From NCBI GenBank assembly GCA_016211105.1, contig JACQSX010000010.1:1-64000 (forward strand): 64,000 nt of DNA, in the 5' to 3' direction. The position numbers and the translations under genes were made by a program. Source of the DNA: Acidobacteriota bacterium (GTDB lineage: Bacteria > Acidobacteriota > UBA6911 > JACQSX01). Under the pieces are notes generated by a model. That model made no database searches. It had not been told where the DNA came from and saw nothing but the letters and a program-made list of their open reading frames with translations. Shown here in pieces: positions 1-9,983 of this stretch (within the stretch, counting starts at the first letter, position 1; every line of letters begins with the position of its first letter).

Positions 1-1
1 C

Positions 2-643
2 ACCACTCAAAACGATGTTTCCATCAGTGAGCTGATGCAGCGGATCGATTGGCACATCTCGACTTGCTACAATCAACTCCATCATACGGCAGGAACGCTC
101 TGGCAGGGTCCTTTCCAGCATGCCGTCTGGGAACCGACGGTAGCCAACATGCTTCGACTGATCGATTACCTGCATGCCAATCCCCTGAGAGCCGGTTTGG
201 TCACCGACGTAAATGCTTATCGCTGGTCCAGCTATTTACATTATGCCGGTAGGCGCAGGCGCAAAGCCGTCGTGGTACCGCTTGGTATTCGGCGTCGCTG
301 GCCTCGGCGGCAGGTTCGAGAGGCATGGTATGCGGAGCACTTTGCCGCTTGCTACCGATCCGGCCAGCTCAGGCCCGATGCTGCAATGACCCGTATAAGA
401 GTCCTCGGCTCGGGCAAGTTTGTCCAATTGGTGACCGGGGAACTGGCCGGTCCAGGACGCCTGCCGGCGTTCCTTCAGGGCGCGCTCAAGCTCAAGCGCC
501 AGAAAGTTGTCTGGGGACTCAAGACTTTTCTGCACTTGCTCTGCCAGCCGCTTATCGACGCCTGGCTTGTCGCCGAACAACGGTGGAAGGAGCTGGCCGA
601 TAGAGTTGGCTCGCTATTGCCTCCCGCACAAGCCCCAGGCTGA
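2..643 (+). CDS. Y1 (HUH) transposase of the RAYT/REP-associated type, 5' end outside window
   Basis: Reading frame is open upstream of the ATG at 35 (TTQNDVSISEL-MQRIDWHIS). Motifs WQGPFQ, LHANPLRAGLV and YRWSSYLHY are typical of Y1_Tnp/RAYT C-terminal halves. Confidence 0.75.
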   Translation, partial: TTQNDVSISELMQRIDWHISTCYNQLHHTAGTLWQGPFQHAVWEPTVANMLRLIDYLHANPLRAGLVTDVNAYRWSSYLHYAGRRRRKAVVVPLGIRRRWPRRQVREAWYAEHFAACYRSGQLRPDAAMTRIRVLGSGKFVQLVTGELAGPGRLPAFLQGALKLKRQKVVWGLKTFLHLLCQPLIDAWLVAEQRWKELADRVGSLLPPAQAPG

Positions 644-970
644 TCGAGGTTCAGAGCTACTCCTTGATACTCCTTGGCAACGACTTTTTCTCCACCGGCC
701 GGGCTCTCCGTAGTGTAGGAACTCAGTTGTTGGTGGCGCATAGCGCATGTCCCAAGTCGGCTACGCCGATTCCATTAGCGCGCAAACTGACCAACTTGAA
801 GCGACCCGAGCATTTGTGTGCAAAATCCGCGCAGTGGCCTACGAACTCAATGCTGGCAGACGGGATGAAGAGAGCCTACCGGCTTTTGCAAACAGCACGC
901 TGGCTTTCCCAAATGGCCGTGAAATCCACATAATTGTTACGGCTTGGTGAGAGGCACGTCCAGGCTGCTG

Positions 971-1255
971 TCATGTTTGCTTCTTACTGTGTCGTCGCAT
1001 TCTTTGGCTGAGGATACCTAAAACAAACTGCCAAAGAGCGACCTGCACAAAAAGCATCAAGGTGGCGCGGCCCAGACAGAGGCCAGGATACCCTTCGGGA
1101 GGCAGGCACGGAATTGTCAGCAGTATTCCCGGGAGGTTGATCAGAATAAGGGCGATGCTCAATTTGTCGCTAGTAGTCCAGGACACCTCGAATATCGTTG
1201 GGAGAGCCAATGCTGTGGCCATTACGATCGCGCCGACTAGTCGTCTCTTTGACAT
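971..1255 (-). CDS. Small membrane protein, hypothetical; possible immunity protein for the RHS C-terminus
   Basis: 94-aa ORF with 2-3 hydrophobic segments, same strand and 88 bp downstream of the RHS stop codon. Confidence 0.45.
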   Translation of the reverse strand: MSKRRLVGAIVMATALALPTIFEVSWTTSDKLSIALILINLPGILLTIPCLPPEGYPGLCLGRATLMLFVQVALWQFVLGILSQRMRRHSKKQT

Positions 1256-1343
1256 AGAGCTTTCACTCAGGAGTCCCTCAAGCTGTCACAAACTTGACCC
1301 CACGCGTTAACGACAGCTGCTTACTTCTTTGGATTTTCATTGA

Positions 1344-1865
1344 TCACGGGCTGGATAACCAAAGAACTCCTAGGCTTGTGGCATTTAGAAATTGTTGCAA
1401 GTAATCGTCGGTTGCTCTTTCAACCGCACGGCGTGTAGCAGCATCCCGTCCACTCCAATCATCTAACTCCGACCCGTGGTAACGAAAAGGATGGTGTTCA
1501 TTATCCCAGTTTCCGTGAGAATACTTGTCTTGAATACTATGCAATCCCCGCCCTAATGCTCTGTAAGCCCCATAACAATCCCCGCGTTTCCATGCTTCGA
1601 GTGCGTTCAGCATTTCAAGCGCAGCCCAGGCATCCCTGCTATCAGCTCCCCCAAGGGGGATGTCGAAGTGCCGCGACCGCCCGAAGTTCCACGGAGTAGG
1701 ATAAGGCGAAGTAGTGCCGAAGAAGCTGTCGACTCCAATATTGGCTGCACCGATTGCTCTGGCTGCGGCGTCCGAGAAGCCCAGCAACTGGGCCCTAGTG
1801 TAGGTCCCATAGGTTTGACCAGGCACCCCCTCATGCAGGTCGCGGTTCCAAAGCCCCACAATGTC
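1344..1865 (-). other. Variable C-terminal domain of the RHS protein, candidate toxin with H..QD..SH metal-site-like motif
   Basis: Sequence after the DPIGF...NSLDIVGLW core: SRHFDIP ... GLHSIQDKYSHGNWDNEHH, reminiscent of zinc-dependent phospholipase C/Het-C-like motifs. Confidence 0.5.
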
Positions 1866-4800
1866 TAGTGAGTTTATTGGATCACCCAGCACATACCCGT
1901 ACAAATTCGTATCCCCTCCGCCAAACCCGATCGGGTCCTTGGCGGTCCATCTTCCGGTTTCCGGATCGTAGTCGCGGGCGCCGAAACGAATGAGGCCGGT
2001 GTGGCGGTCGTATAGGCCGCCGGCAAAGCCGAAGGGTTGAAAGCCGGGATTGGTGTCCATAAGGACGCTGCCGAATTCGTCATAGTCTAGCCGCTGGACA
2101 ATTTCGCCCGTTGCGGCCTGGATCACAATTCGCGGGCTGCCCAGATGGTCGGAAATGATCCGGTAGTTGACGCCAGCTTTCATCATATAATCGGGAACGT
2201 TGGATCGGCTTGCATAAACAAAGCGCGCCTTGACAGCATTGTTGCCATTGAGTTCCGCGATGGGATTGAGGCCATTTTGGTACAGGAATCCCTGCACCAG
2301 CAGGCCGTTGACCTTCTTGCCAATGCGGCGGTTGGCGCCGTCGATCATGTAATCCACTCGGCTGCCATCCGGCAGGCGTACGTTCAGAAGGTTGCCCAGG
2401 ACGTCATACTGGTAGAGGGTTGTTTGGCTTCCAGTCGTCTTGCTTAGCAGCTCGCCATTGGCGGTGTAATTGTACGTCGTTGGGCCGTACTGGATGAGAC
2501 GGTCCTGGGCGTCGTAGGTTGCGGTGATCGTGGCGCCAGTAGTGGCCGTGATATCACCGCCGCCGATGGCGCCTGTAGTAGTAAAGGAGCGGGCAATATC
2601 GGGCGACGCCGGCGCTGCGCTCCCTGAGGAGCTGTGAAAAAATTCAGAGCCGCGCGCGTAAGCAAGCGGACTCTCGTCGGTGGGTCCGCTCCCTGACGGT
2701 CGCGGCTCTGTCGTAAATCTCTCCACGTTGCCGCTGCTCCCGGTGGTCACGCCGCCCCCGCCGGTCCCTGAATGTAGCGGTTCTGAAACACTATCACGGA
2801 TCCCTCGGTACACGTCGGCAGCGGCGCCGGCGGCGATCAGATTCACTCCACCGCTCCCTGACGGTCGCGGCTCGGATTCCTCGCCTCCTGACGGTCGCGA
2901 GTCTTCGTATGGTCCGCTCCCTGATGGTCGCGGCTCGGATTCCTTCGCACGTTCTAACGGTCGTGGCTCCGACATGGACAACGGGGCAGCACTAGCGCCG
3001 CCGGCCGCGTAGGTCAGCCGGTTGCCGTTGCTGTCGTACGTATAAGTTGAAAGCGCGACGCCGTTTCTGGTGACCGCGGCCAGTCGTCCGGCTGGGTCGT
3101 AGGTGTAACCGTACGTCGTGGCGGCGCCGGAGACCGTCTCGTTTTTCGTGGTGATTCGACCGAGCTTGTCGCGGGTGTACTGCGCCAAATAAAGCGGCGT
3201 GCCCCCATGAGAAGCGCTGTAGCTTGTCGCCTCGGAAAATCCGCTGTAGCTCCAACTGTCCATCACGTTTCCCAGCGCAGTCGCTGTGATCAAACCGTTT
3301 TGCAAATCGCGGTTCAACGTAAGATCTCCGGCCTTGGTCAGCAGGTCATCCCGGTCGTATTGGTACGTGACGGTTTGCCCGCCGTTGACGCTGTGGGAAG
3401 TCACGCGCAGGTTGTTGTCAAAGGTTCGAGAGGCCATGCCCACAATCTCGCCGGCCCAAGCTTCGCTCGTCAGAAGCGACCCATCGTAGGAGTAAGAAAG
3501 CGTGCCGCCCGAAGGAGCGGTAATGCCGGTCAGGTTTCCTGTCGCTGCGCTGAAGGTGTACCCAAGCTGACCTGCTGGCAGGCTCAAGTTACTCAGCCGG
3601 CCGGCCGAGTCGTAGCCAAAGTCCAAAGTCAAAGTGTCTGGACGGGTGATGCGCGCGGGCTGCCGATCCGCGTTGTAGTCGACCGAGGTCTGGCTGCTGC
3701 CGCCTACCGACGGCGGCGTGTACTTGGACGGCAGATCCAGCGGAGTGTAAGAGAAATTGTGACTGGGCCGAGACGGCGGAATGACGGACATGACATTGCC
3801 GTTGATGTCGTAGGAAAAATTGATGGTCCTTCCATCGGCAAGGGTTTGCCGTGTGACGCGGCCGGCCGAGTCGTAGTCAAAGCGCGTCACACGGCCCAGC
3901 GCGTCGGTGACGCTATCCAGGTAACTGGAGCTGTTGTACGCAAAAGTAGTCGCGCGCGTGTCACTTGCTGTTCCCACGGTGGCCGTGGTCAATCGACCGC
4001 GAGCGTCATAGGCGAAATTGGCGGGAGCAAGGCCTGTGACCTGATGCTGCAACACGCGTCCCAGCGCGTCTACCATGCTGAAGGTCTGTCGCCCCTCGGG
4101 TGTAGTGGCCGTGAACTTGCGCGTCGCAGCATCGAAAATGCGCGTAAAGGCGCGGCCGTTGATCGTGACCTGGTCGGTCAATTTGGTCAGGCTCAAGACA
4201 TTGTTTGGATCGGACAAAGTTGCCGTGCGCTGGCCGGTGATCGTGGAGAGGATTCCGCTGGGAGTCTTCAGGGTGTGATTTGCAGAAAAGGGCGCTTGCA
4301 TGCCAAAACGCGGGTCGGGGCCTTCCAACAAATTCGAGGTTGTCCCATCCGGAAGCGTAGTGAGGCGGCGTTGATCGGTGCCCACGGTGACGTCGGTTTT
4401 TGTGCCGTCGGCAAACGTGGTGAGCAGATGCCGGCCGCCTGTGGCTGCGCGCTCCACCCGGTAGCGTGTGACGCGGTTCAGAGCGGTGGTCTTGGCGACT
4501 TCCCAGCCGCCTGCAATTTCGCTGCGGGCTAGGGCGTGGAAGCCATCGGCAGGATCTTGATCCTTCACCAATCGCCCTGACGGGTCGTAATTGAATTGGT
4601 AGAGACTGCCTTTGGGATCGGTGAGACTGGTCATAAGTCCGTCGCTGGTATAGGCAAACGAAGCCGATTCGCCTGCGGGGTTGGCGATGCGAGCCAAGTA
4701 CCCCTTAGCGTCCAGTGTGAGCTGCGTGCGCTGGCCAAACGGGGCGACAATCGCTGTGGGATTGCCCGTAGTGTCGCGCTCGACGGTGGTCGTGTTGCCG

Positions 4801-7800
4801 TCGCCATCTTGAATTTGGATCAGGCGGCCTTGAGCGTCATAGCGAAACTGCAACAGGGGCACGCCCGTGAAGGCATTCAAAGTGCGCAAGTGGCGGCCTG
4901 CATCGTCAAAAACATAAATCTCGCTTGCGTCTTCCGACGGAATGACAATGTCGGCGATCGAAAGCCCCGGAAGCGGCGAGGTGACTTTTCGGACGCGCCC
5001 CGTCTGCGCAATGTACAGGTTTCCTTCCGGTCCTGTTGCGACATCGACCGGCGCAAGAAGCGCAGCCTGAGTGGCCGGGCCGCCATCGCCGGCTGTGCCT
5101 CGCGTACCGCTGCCTGCCACCGTTGTAATGATCCCGGCAGAAGTGAGCCGGCGGATACGGTCGTTGCTTGCAAGGGAGATGTACAAGCTGCCGTCGGAAG
5201 CCATCTCAATACCTGATGGGAATCCTAGGGCGGCCTCGATGGCCGGCCCGCCGTCGCCACTGACGTCAGTGCCACCTGTGCCCGCTACGGTGGTGATGAT
5301 CCCATCAGCGCTGACGCGGCGGATGCGCAAGTTGGTCCAGTCGGCGATGTAGAAACTGCCATCGGCGGCAAGCGCCACGTCTTGAGGAAACCCGATGCTT
5401 GCCGCGGTGGCTTTGCCTCTGTCGCCGGCAAAGCCACGGAAGCCATTGCCCGCCACCGTTGTGATGGTACCGTCAGGGGCGACGCGGCGAATGCGATCGT
5501 TGTTGGAATCGGCGACGTAAATGCTACCGTCAGGACCCACAGCAATGCCGGCCGGCGCAGAAAGCTTGGCCTGAGTTGCCAGGCCGCCGTCGCCGCCAAA
5601 GCCGGCAGTTCCAGATCCGGCAACCGTAGTGATGATTCCGTCAAGGCCCACCCGACGGATACGATTGTTGCTGGTGTCGGCAATATACAGGCTGCCATCG
5701 GGGCCGAAGGCCAGACCCCGAGGAGATGCAAGCTGCGCCAGCGTTGCAAGACCCCCGTCGCCGGCATAGCCGTATGCGCCAGTGCCAGCAACGACTGTGA
5801 TTATTCCATCGGGAGCGACACGTTGAACGCGGTTGCCGTCGGCAAAATAGAGGCTCCCATCGGCTGCCGCGGCCACTGCTGCAGGTGAGCTTAAACCCGC
5901 GATGAGGGTGCTGACAACCGAGTAGAGGTTTTCCGTGCTGCGTCTCTGCCCATTTCCCAAGTAAAGAACCTTACCGATGGCATCGTAAGCGTGATGCTCG
6001 CTCAGGCTCCAGGCGCCTAAGCCTTGAGCGAGCGCATCCCAGGGGCCAATGGCTGTGTTTTGTTCTTGCCACAATGTAATCTCTTGACGCGTTCGAGTAG
6101 TAGAGATGGGGATTGCAGAAAAGGCGCCGAAACTTCTCGATAACTGAGCCGGCTGTGCGTACACTGCGCCGTAAACATAGCCGATCCGCAGCGTGATGGG
6201 TTGGTTTCCCTGTAATGTGCGACCGTAGCCGTCCTTACCGTCCCAGGTGAAGGGGAACGTTTGGTTTGGGCCTGCGGCTACGCTGTGAGAAAACTGTCGT
6301 CCCGCGATTTCTATCACCAGATCCATTCGTTTTAAACTCGCAGGGACGGTTGCAGCGCTGAGAGGAATCTCGATGAGGTTGGCCGCCTTGCGCCCTGTGA
6401 CTCGATCACTCTGATAATGCAAGTTCAGTGAAGTGCCGACGATGCCAATCGCCTCGCCCAATACTTGGTTTTGACATTCGACGACCGAACCAGTGGCCCG
6501 GCACGGACTGTCGATCTTGCTGTCTTTTCTTGCCTCGGCTTGACCAGGAGGCCGGGCGTCGCCCGGCAGGACATAGGGCCAGTTGAAATCCCAGGGAGTA
6601 AAGTGGTCAATCGGCGCGCGCCACAGGGTGATTCCTGCCGCCGGGTAAAGATCTGCAAGCTGCCGGCGCTCCGGGTCGGTGATTCCAAGATTGGCAAGGG
6701 CCTGCGCGCTTGCCGGCGCGCCACTTCCATCGACATCCAGTGACGCCAGGCCGCCGCCAACATCCAGAATCTTGATCACGCGGCCGTTGTCCGAGGGTAC
6801 CCACGTCGCCTTCACTCTGTCGTAGTAGCCGGCCGGAACAATTCCGCCCACGGGAAACTTTAGGAAGTTTTCCAGGTAGAACCAGACCGGTTTGCTGAAG
6901 CGAACGTCCGTCGCGGCCAGGGCGTCGGCCTGATCCACACTGAATTCCACGGCATACGTGTAGGCGCTTGTCGGGGGAAGCGCCGCAGGCATCGCCCTGG
7001 GGCCTTTGTCGCCGGCGGTGTACTCTGTGGCCCGCACGCTTAAATTGGTTATCGCTTGCGTGCTGCCATTGGGCAGCAGCAAATCAGCCTGTGTACCCTG
7101 TGAAAAAAGTAACGTCGCCTGCCGTGTGCCATCCGCGTCAGAGACAGGATTCCCACGTGCGACCTGAATGGGAATGCTGGAACTCAGATCGACGGTGGTA
7201 ACTTTGCCGTCTTGCTCCACCAGCGTCACATCGGGAAGGAAAACGTAATCCTGCCACGGCACGGCGACCTGTCGCTGGGCGGGCAGAAAGCCGCTTTTTT
7301 GGTATACCAGAGCCAGCGGACCGCCGCCGTTGACCGCAAGATCGAACATCCCATCTGCTCGGGTCAATGTCTGGCCAAATTCAGGATGGCCCAACGCGCT
7401 GATGCGCACTCCCGCCAATGGCGCATCGTTTCGGTCCGTGGCACGGCCGCGCAACACTGCGGCGCGCTTTGCCTGGATAGTCCCGGCTGCCACGCCGGTT
7501 TGAATTGGGTTGCTTGCCGTGTACAAAAACTGGCTCGCCATCTGAACAGTTGTGGCCACGCTGCGATCCAGCGGCGGCGCCACAGTCGTGGGGTCCGGAG
7601 GTAGGGTGACGCCCACTTGCAGCGCAATTGCAGGACTGCTGTTGCCGGCGCGGTCTTTTGCGACCAGTTCAAGTTTGTCCCCCTCTTGCGCGGCGATGAC
7701 AGTTGTGAAGCTGCCATCGGCGCCGGCGGCAGTGTTGATGCTTTGCCCGCTACGAAGATTCGTGATGACGACCGTCGATCCCCCTTCCACGCTGGCGGGT

Positions 7801-9758
7801 TTTCCAATGATGTTTACCTGTCCATTGATGATCGGTCCTAGTTGAATGATCGCAGGGTTGGGCGCTGTAGGCGCAACGGTATCTAACGTGATTCGGACAG
7901 CCAGCGACCCGGTATTGCCGGCTCGATCGGTGGCAATTAAATTGAAGACGTTCAAGCCTTCGGCGGAAACGAGGAGGCTGTGTTGAAACCCAAGATCCGT
8001 TGCGACCGATACGGCCTGGCCGTTGAGTATAAGGCTTGCCGCTTCACTGAGCTGGCCGCGGAACGTTTGCTGGGGCTGGTTGGTCAACGATCCATCTCTT
8101 GGAACCGCCAGCGAAATTGCAGGCGGAATGGTATCGACCGTGATCCTCACTATCAGCGATCCCACGTTGCCGGCAAGATCTTCAGCCACCAGATTAAAAA
8201 CAGTGATTCCTTCGGGAAAAACAATCGGGCCATGTTGAAACGTGCCGTCCACCGCAATGGGAATGATCTGGTTGTTCAGAGTGAGACTCCTTGTCGGTTC
8301 GTTGACAGCGCCGAGCAGCACCTGTTGAGGCTGGTGGGTCAGCGTGTCGATGCTCGGGGACTGCAATGTGATTCGGGGAGGGAGAGTATCTACGGTAAAG
8401 GCCAAAGAAGCGGCCTCAGAGAGGTTGGCGTTCCAGTCCTTCACGCTGGCTAAGAGGGAGGCCCGCCCCTCGGGGAGCGGACTGAGCGGCACACACACAG
8501 TGGTGCTCTCGAGGTAAGCGCAGGTAACTGGAAGTTCCTGCCTAACTGGTTCTTCTGCCCGCAGACCGAGTGTCGCGGGGTTTACGCCGGAGCCGACATC
8601 GCTGTAGCTGAGGCGAAAGTTGGGTGTTTTTGTGTTGATGAAAGCTCCGTTGGCAGGAGCGGTAAAGCGGATCACGGGTGGAATCGTGTCCTGATAAAGT
8701 GTCAAATCCTCAATGACGGGGCCTTTGAATTCCAACCTGTAAAGGACTTGTCCTACAGCATTGATGTGACTCAAGGCCAGTTCGGTCGCGACCCAAACGG
8801 AAAGATTGCGCGTGTGAGCGACAAGATCGACAAGCTTGCCGTCTTTGTCGTCAAGAAGGGGAAACTTCGAAACCAACTCGCCGGTTTGGGTCACTCGGAC
8901 CAATTCTTTGTTTGTGGCCACCCATAAACCGCCTGTTCCTGCGGCGGCGATCCGCTCCGAATTGTCGAAGCGAGTTTCAAATTGAAGAGCGCCATTGACG
9001 TTGTAGCGGCGCAGCGTCTTCTTGAGAGCCACCCAGAGTTGTCCTGATTTGCTGTCCACGTCGATATCTTGAAGATCGGGATTCTTTTCCAAATTTACGG
9101 CTACGGCCAGATTTCCGTTGTCACCCAGAGCGTTCAGGGTCTCCTTGGTCGCAACCCAGATTAGAGAGGTGACCGGGTCAGCGACCAGGTTTTGCACGTT
9201 TTCTGGAAGAGAATAGGTCCTAGCCAGCCGCCCCTGTAGGTTAAATTGAAACAGCCTTCTCCGAATGCCCAGCCACGCAGTTCCGGTAGTGGAATTGACA
9301 GCTAAAGCCGCATGGCCGCGGCCGCCGCTCTCTTCTCCCGGCTTTTCCAAATCGATCGAAACGACAAACAAAGGCGCGCCATTGAAGCTGTAACCCCGCA
9401 GCGTGCCATCTCCGTATGTCCAAACAACTCCGCGTCGCTCGTCCACGGCCGCTGCCGCAACCTTTCGAATGCTGGCGACTTCCAACAACGGAGCGCCGTC
9501 GGCAGCGGCAAGCTTCAAGATCCGATCGTTTTTGGCGATCCAGAGAGCGTCCAAGTACTCCGGATTGGGTGAAGCCGCCTGTGCTGGCGCGGGCGAAAGA
9601 TGGATCGGGAAAAAACCGAGGAACAAAAGCGAGCCAATCAGCGGAATAGGCCGGCTGACAAGGCGCAATGCAGGCGCAAGCAGTCGCCCGCTGGAAATTC
9701 GTGGTTGGGACCAAGCGTAGGGCCATAGAAGGGACGGGCTAGGGCGCCGATGACACAA
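1344..9758 (-). CDS. Large RHS/YD-repeat protein with N-terminal beta-propeller-like and Ig-like repeats, carboxypeptidase-regulatory-like domain, NHL repeats, YD repeats and RHS core
   Basis: 2804-aa ORF; many YDxxGR/G(R/N)L YD repeats; hallmark RHS core FGARDYDPETGRWTAKDPIGFGGGDTNLYGYVLGDPINSLDIVGLW; Ig-like VDTIPPxI...PxDGSLTNQPQQ repeats. Confidence 0.95.
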   Translation of the reverse strand: MCHRRPSPSLLWPYAWSQPRISSGRLLAPALRLVSRPIPLIGSLLFLGFFPIHLSPAPAQAASPNPEYLDALWIAKNDRILKLAAADGAPLLEVASIRKVAAAAVDERRGVVWTYGDGTLRGYSFNGAPLFVVSIDLEKPGEESGGRGHAALAVNSTTGTAWLGIRRRLFQFNLQGRLARTYSLPENVQNLVADPVTSLIWVATKETLNALGDNGNLAVAVNLEKNPDLQDIDVDSKSGQLWVALKKTLRRYNVNGALQFETRFDNSERIAAAGTGGLWVATNKELVRVTQTGELVSKFPLLDDKDGKLVDLVAHTRNLSVWVATELALSHINAVGQVLYRLEFKGPVIEDLTLYQDTIPPVIRFTAPANGAFINTKTPNFRLSYSDVGSGVNPATLGLRAEEPVRQELPVTCAYLESTTVCVPLSPLPEGRASLLASVKDWNANLSEAASLAFTVDTLPPRITLQSPSIDTLTHQPQQVLLGAVNEPTRSLTLNNQIIPIAVDGTFQHGPIVFPEGITVFNLVAEDLAGNVGSLIVRITVDTIPPAISLAVPRDGSLTNQPQQTFRGQLSEAASLILNGQAVSVATDLGFQHSLLVSAEGLNVFNLIATDRAGNTGSLAVRITLDTVAPTAPNPAIIQLGPIINGQVNIIGKPASVEGGSTVVITNLRSGQSINTAAGADGSFTTVIAAQEGDKLELVAKDRAGNSSPAIALQVGVTLPPDPTTVAPPLDRSVATTVQMASQFLYTASNPIQTGVAAGTIQAKRAAVLRGRATDRNDAPLAGVRISALGHPEFGQTLTRADGMFDLAVNGGGPLALVYQKSGFLPAQRQVAVPWQDYVFLPDVTLVEQDGKVTTVDLSSSIPIQVARGNPVSDADGTRQATLLFSQGTQADLLLPNGSTQAITNLSVRATEYTAGDKGPRAMPAALPPTSAYTYAVEFSVDQADALAATDVRFSKPVWFYLENFLKFPVGGIVPAGYYDRVKATWVPSDNGRVIKILDVGGGLASLDVDGSGAPASAQALANLGITDPERRQLADLYPAAGITLWRAPIDHFTPWDFNWPYVLPGDARPPGQAEARKDSKIDSPCRATGSVVECQNQVLGEAIGIVGTSLNLHYQSDRVTGRKAANLIEIPLSAATVPASLKRMDLVIEIAGRQFSHSVAAGPNQTFPFTWDGKDGYGRTLQGNQPITLRIGYVYGAVYAQPAQLSRSFGAFSAIPISTTRTRQEITLWQEQNTAIGPWDALAQGLGAWSLSEHHAYDAIGKVLYLGNGQRRSTENLYSVVSTLIAGLSSPAAVAAAADGSLYFADGNRVQRVAPDGIITVVAGTGAYGYAGDGGLATLAQLASPRGLAFGPDGSLYIADTSNNRIRRVGLDGIITTVAGSGTAGFGGDGGLATQAKLSAPAGIAVGPDGSIYVADSNNDRIRRVAPDGTITTVAGNGFRGFAGDRGKATAASIGFPQDVALAADGSFYIADWTNLRIRRVSADGIITTVAGTGGTDVSGDGGPAIEAALGFPSGIEMASDGSLYISLASNDRIRRLTSAGIITTVAGSGTRGTAGDGGPATQAALLAPVDVATGPEGNLYIAQTGRVRKVTSPLPGLSIADIVIPSEDASEIYVFDDAGRHLRTLNAFTGVPLLQFRYDAQGRLIQIQDGDGNTTTVERDTTGNPTAIVAPFGQRTQLTLDAKGYLARIANPAGESASFAYTSDGLMTSLTDPKGSLYQFNYDPSGRLVKDQDPADGFHALARSEIAGGWEVAKTTALNRVTRYRVERAATGGRHLLTTFADGTKTDVTVGTDQRRLTTLPDGTTSNLLEGPDPRFGMQAPFSANHTLKTPSGILSTITGQRTATLSDPNNVLSLTKLTDQVTINGRAFTRIFDAATRKFTATTPEGRQTFSMVDALGRVLQHQVTGLAPANFAYDARGRLTTATVGTASDTRATTFAYNSSSYLDSVTDALGRVTRFDYDSAGRVTRQTLADGRTINFSYDINGNVMSVIPPSRPSHNFSYTPLDLPSKYTPPSVGGSSQTSVDYNADRQPARITRPDTLTLDFGYDSAGRLSNLSLPAGQLGYTFSAATGNLTGITAPSGGTLSYSYDGSLLTSEAWAGEIVGMASRTFDNNLRVTSHSVNGGQTVTYQYDRDDLLTKAGDLTLNRDLQNGLITATALGNVMDSWSYSGFSEATSYSASHGGTPLYLAQYTRDKLGRITTKNETVSGAATTYGYTYDPAGRLAAVTRNGVALSTYTYDSNGNRLTYAAGGASAAPLSMSEPRPLERAKESEPRPSGSGPYEDSRPSGGEESEPRPSGSGGVNLIAAGAAADVYRGIRDSVSEPLHSGTGGGGVTTGSSGNVERFTTEPRPSGSGPTDESPLAYARGSEFFHSSSGSAAPASPDIARSFTTTGAIGGGDITATTGATITATYDAQDRLIQYGPTTYNYTANGELLSKTTGSQTTLYQYDVLGNLLNVRLPDGSRVDYMIDGANRRIGKKVNGLLVQGFLYQNGLNPIAELNGNNAVKARFVYASRSNVPDYMMKAGVNYRIISDHLGSPRIVIQAATGEIVQRLDYDEFGSVLMDTNPGFQPFGFAGGLYDRHTGLIRFGARDYDPETGRWTAKDPIGFGGGDTNLYGYVLGDPINSLDIVGLWNRDLHEGVPGQTYGTYTRAQLLGFSDAAARAIGAANIGVDSFFGTTSPYPTPWNFGRSRHFDIPLGGADSRDAWAALEMLNALEAWKRGDCYGAYRALGRGLHSIQDKYSHGNWDNEHHPFRYHGSELDDWSGRDAATRRAVERATDDYLQQFLNATSLGVLWLSSP
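2637..2972. repeat. Cluster of REP-like palindromic repeats (consensus CCGCTCCCTGACGGTCGCGGCTC) embedded in frame in the RHS gene
   Basis: Copies at 2686-2710, 2761-2786 (diverged), 2851-2880, 2882-2903, 2913-2942, 2951-2972 (diverged); 2637-2710 is a full inverted pair. Encodes SEPRPSGSG / SPLAYARGSE on the minus strand. Confidence 0.85.
4985..5925 (-). other. NHL repeat domain (about six repeats) within the RHS protein
   Basis: Repeats of the form P.GIAVGPDGSIYVADSNNDRIRRVAPDGTITTVAGNG...GDGG.AT.A.L. Confidence 0.85.
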
Positions 9759-9983
9759 GCATACTCATTTCTCCAGCCCTGTTCCGGAAACTCGATTGAG
9801 GTTTGGAAAAAGTATGGATATTCTTTGCATACATGTCAATCAAGAAATGGTGAAAAAGGACAGGAGTTGTTGCTGTCTCCTGTACGAAGCCCATTGGACA
9901 TGTCGAGCTTGGGATTTGAAGCTTCCGAGCAATTTCGGCAGGCTCGCCGGGCCGAGAGAGAATAGCTGCGAGCGTGAGAACTT

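Noticed and set aside
2637-2972. CRISPR-like array in RHS gene
   Set aside because: Repeats are irregularly spaced, imperfect, palindromic and coding; no cas genes.
2680-3012. Plus-strand ORF rich in PLPDGRGSD repeats
   Set aside because: Translation of the palindromic DNA repeats on the wrong strand; treated as repeat, not protein.
3207-4532. 441-aa plus-strand ORF and other long ORFs (4596-5216, 5382-5888, 7980-8453) opposite the RHS gene
   Set aside because: Antisense to a high-GC repetitive coding region; no domain motifs; composition explained by the minus-strand YD/NHL codons.
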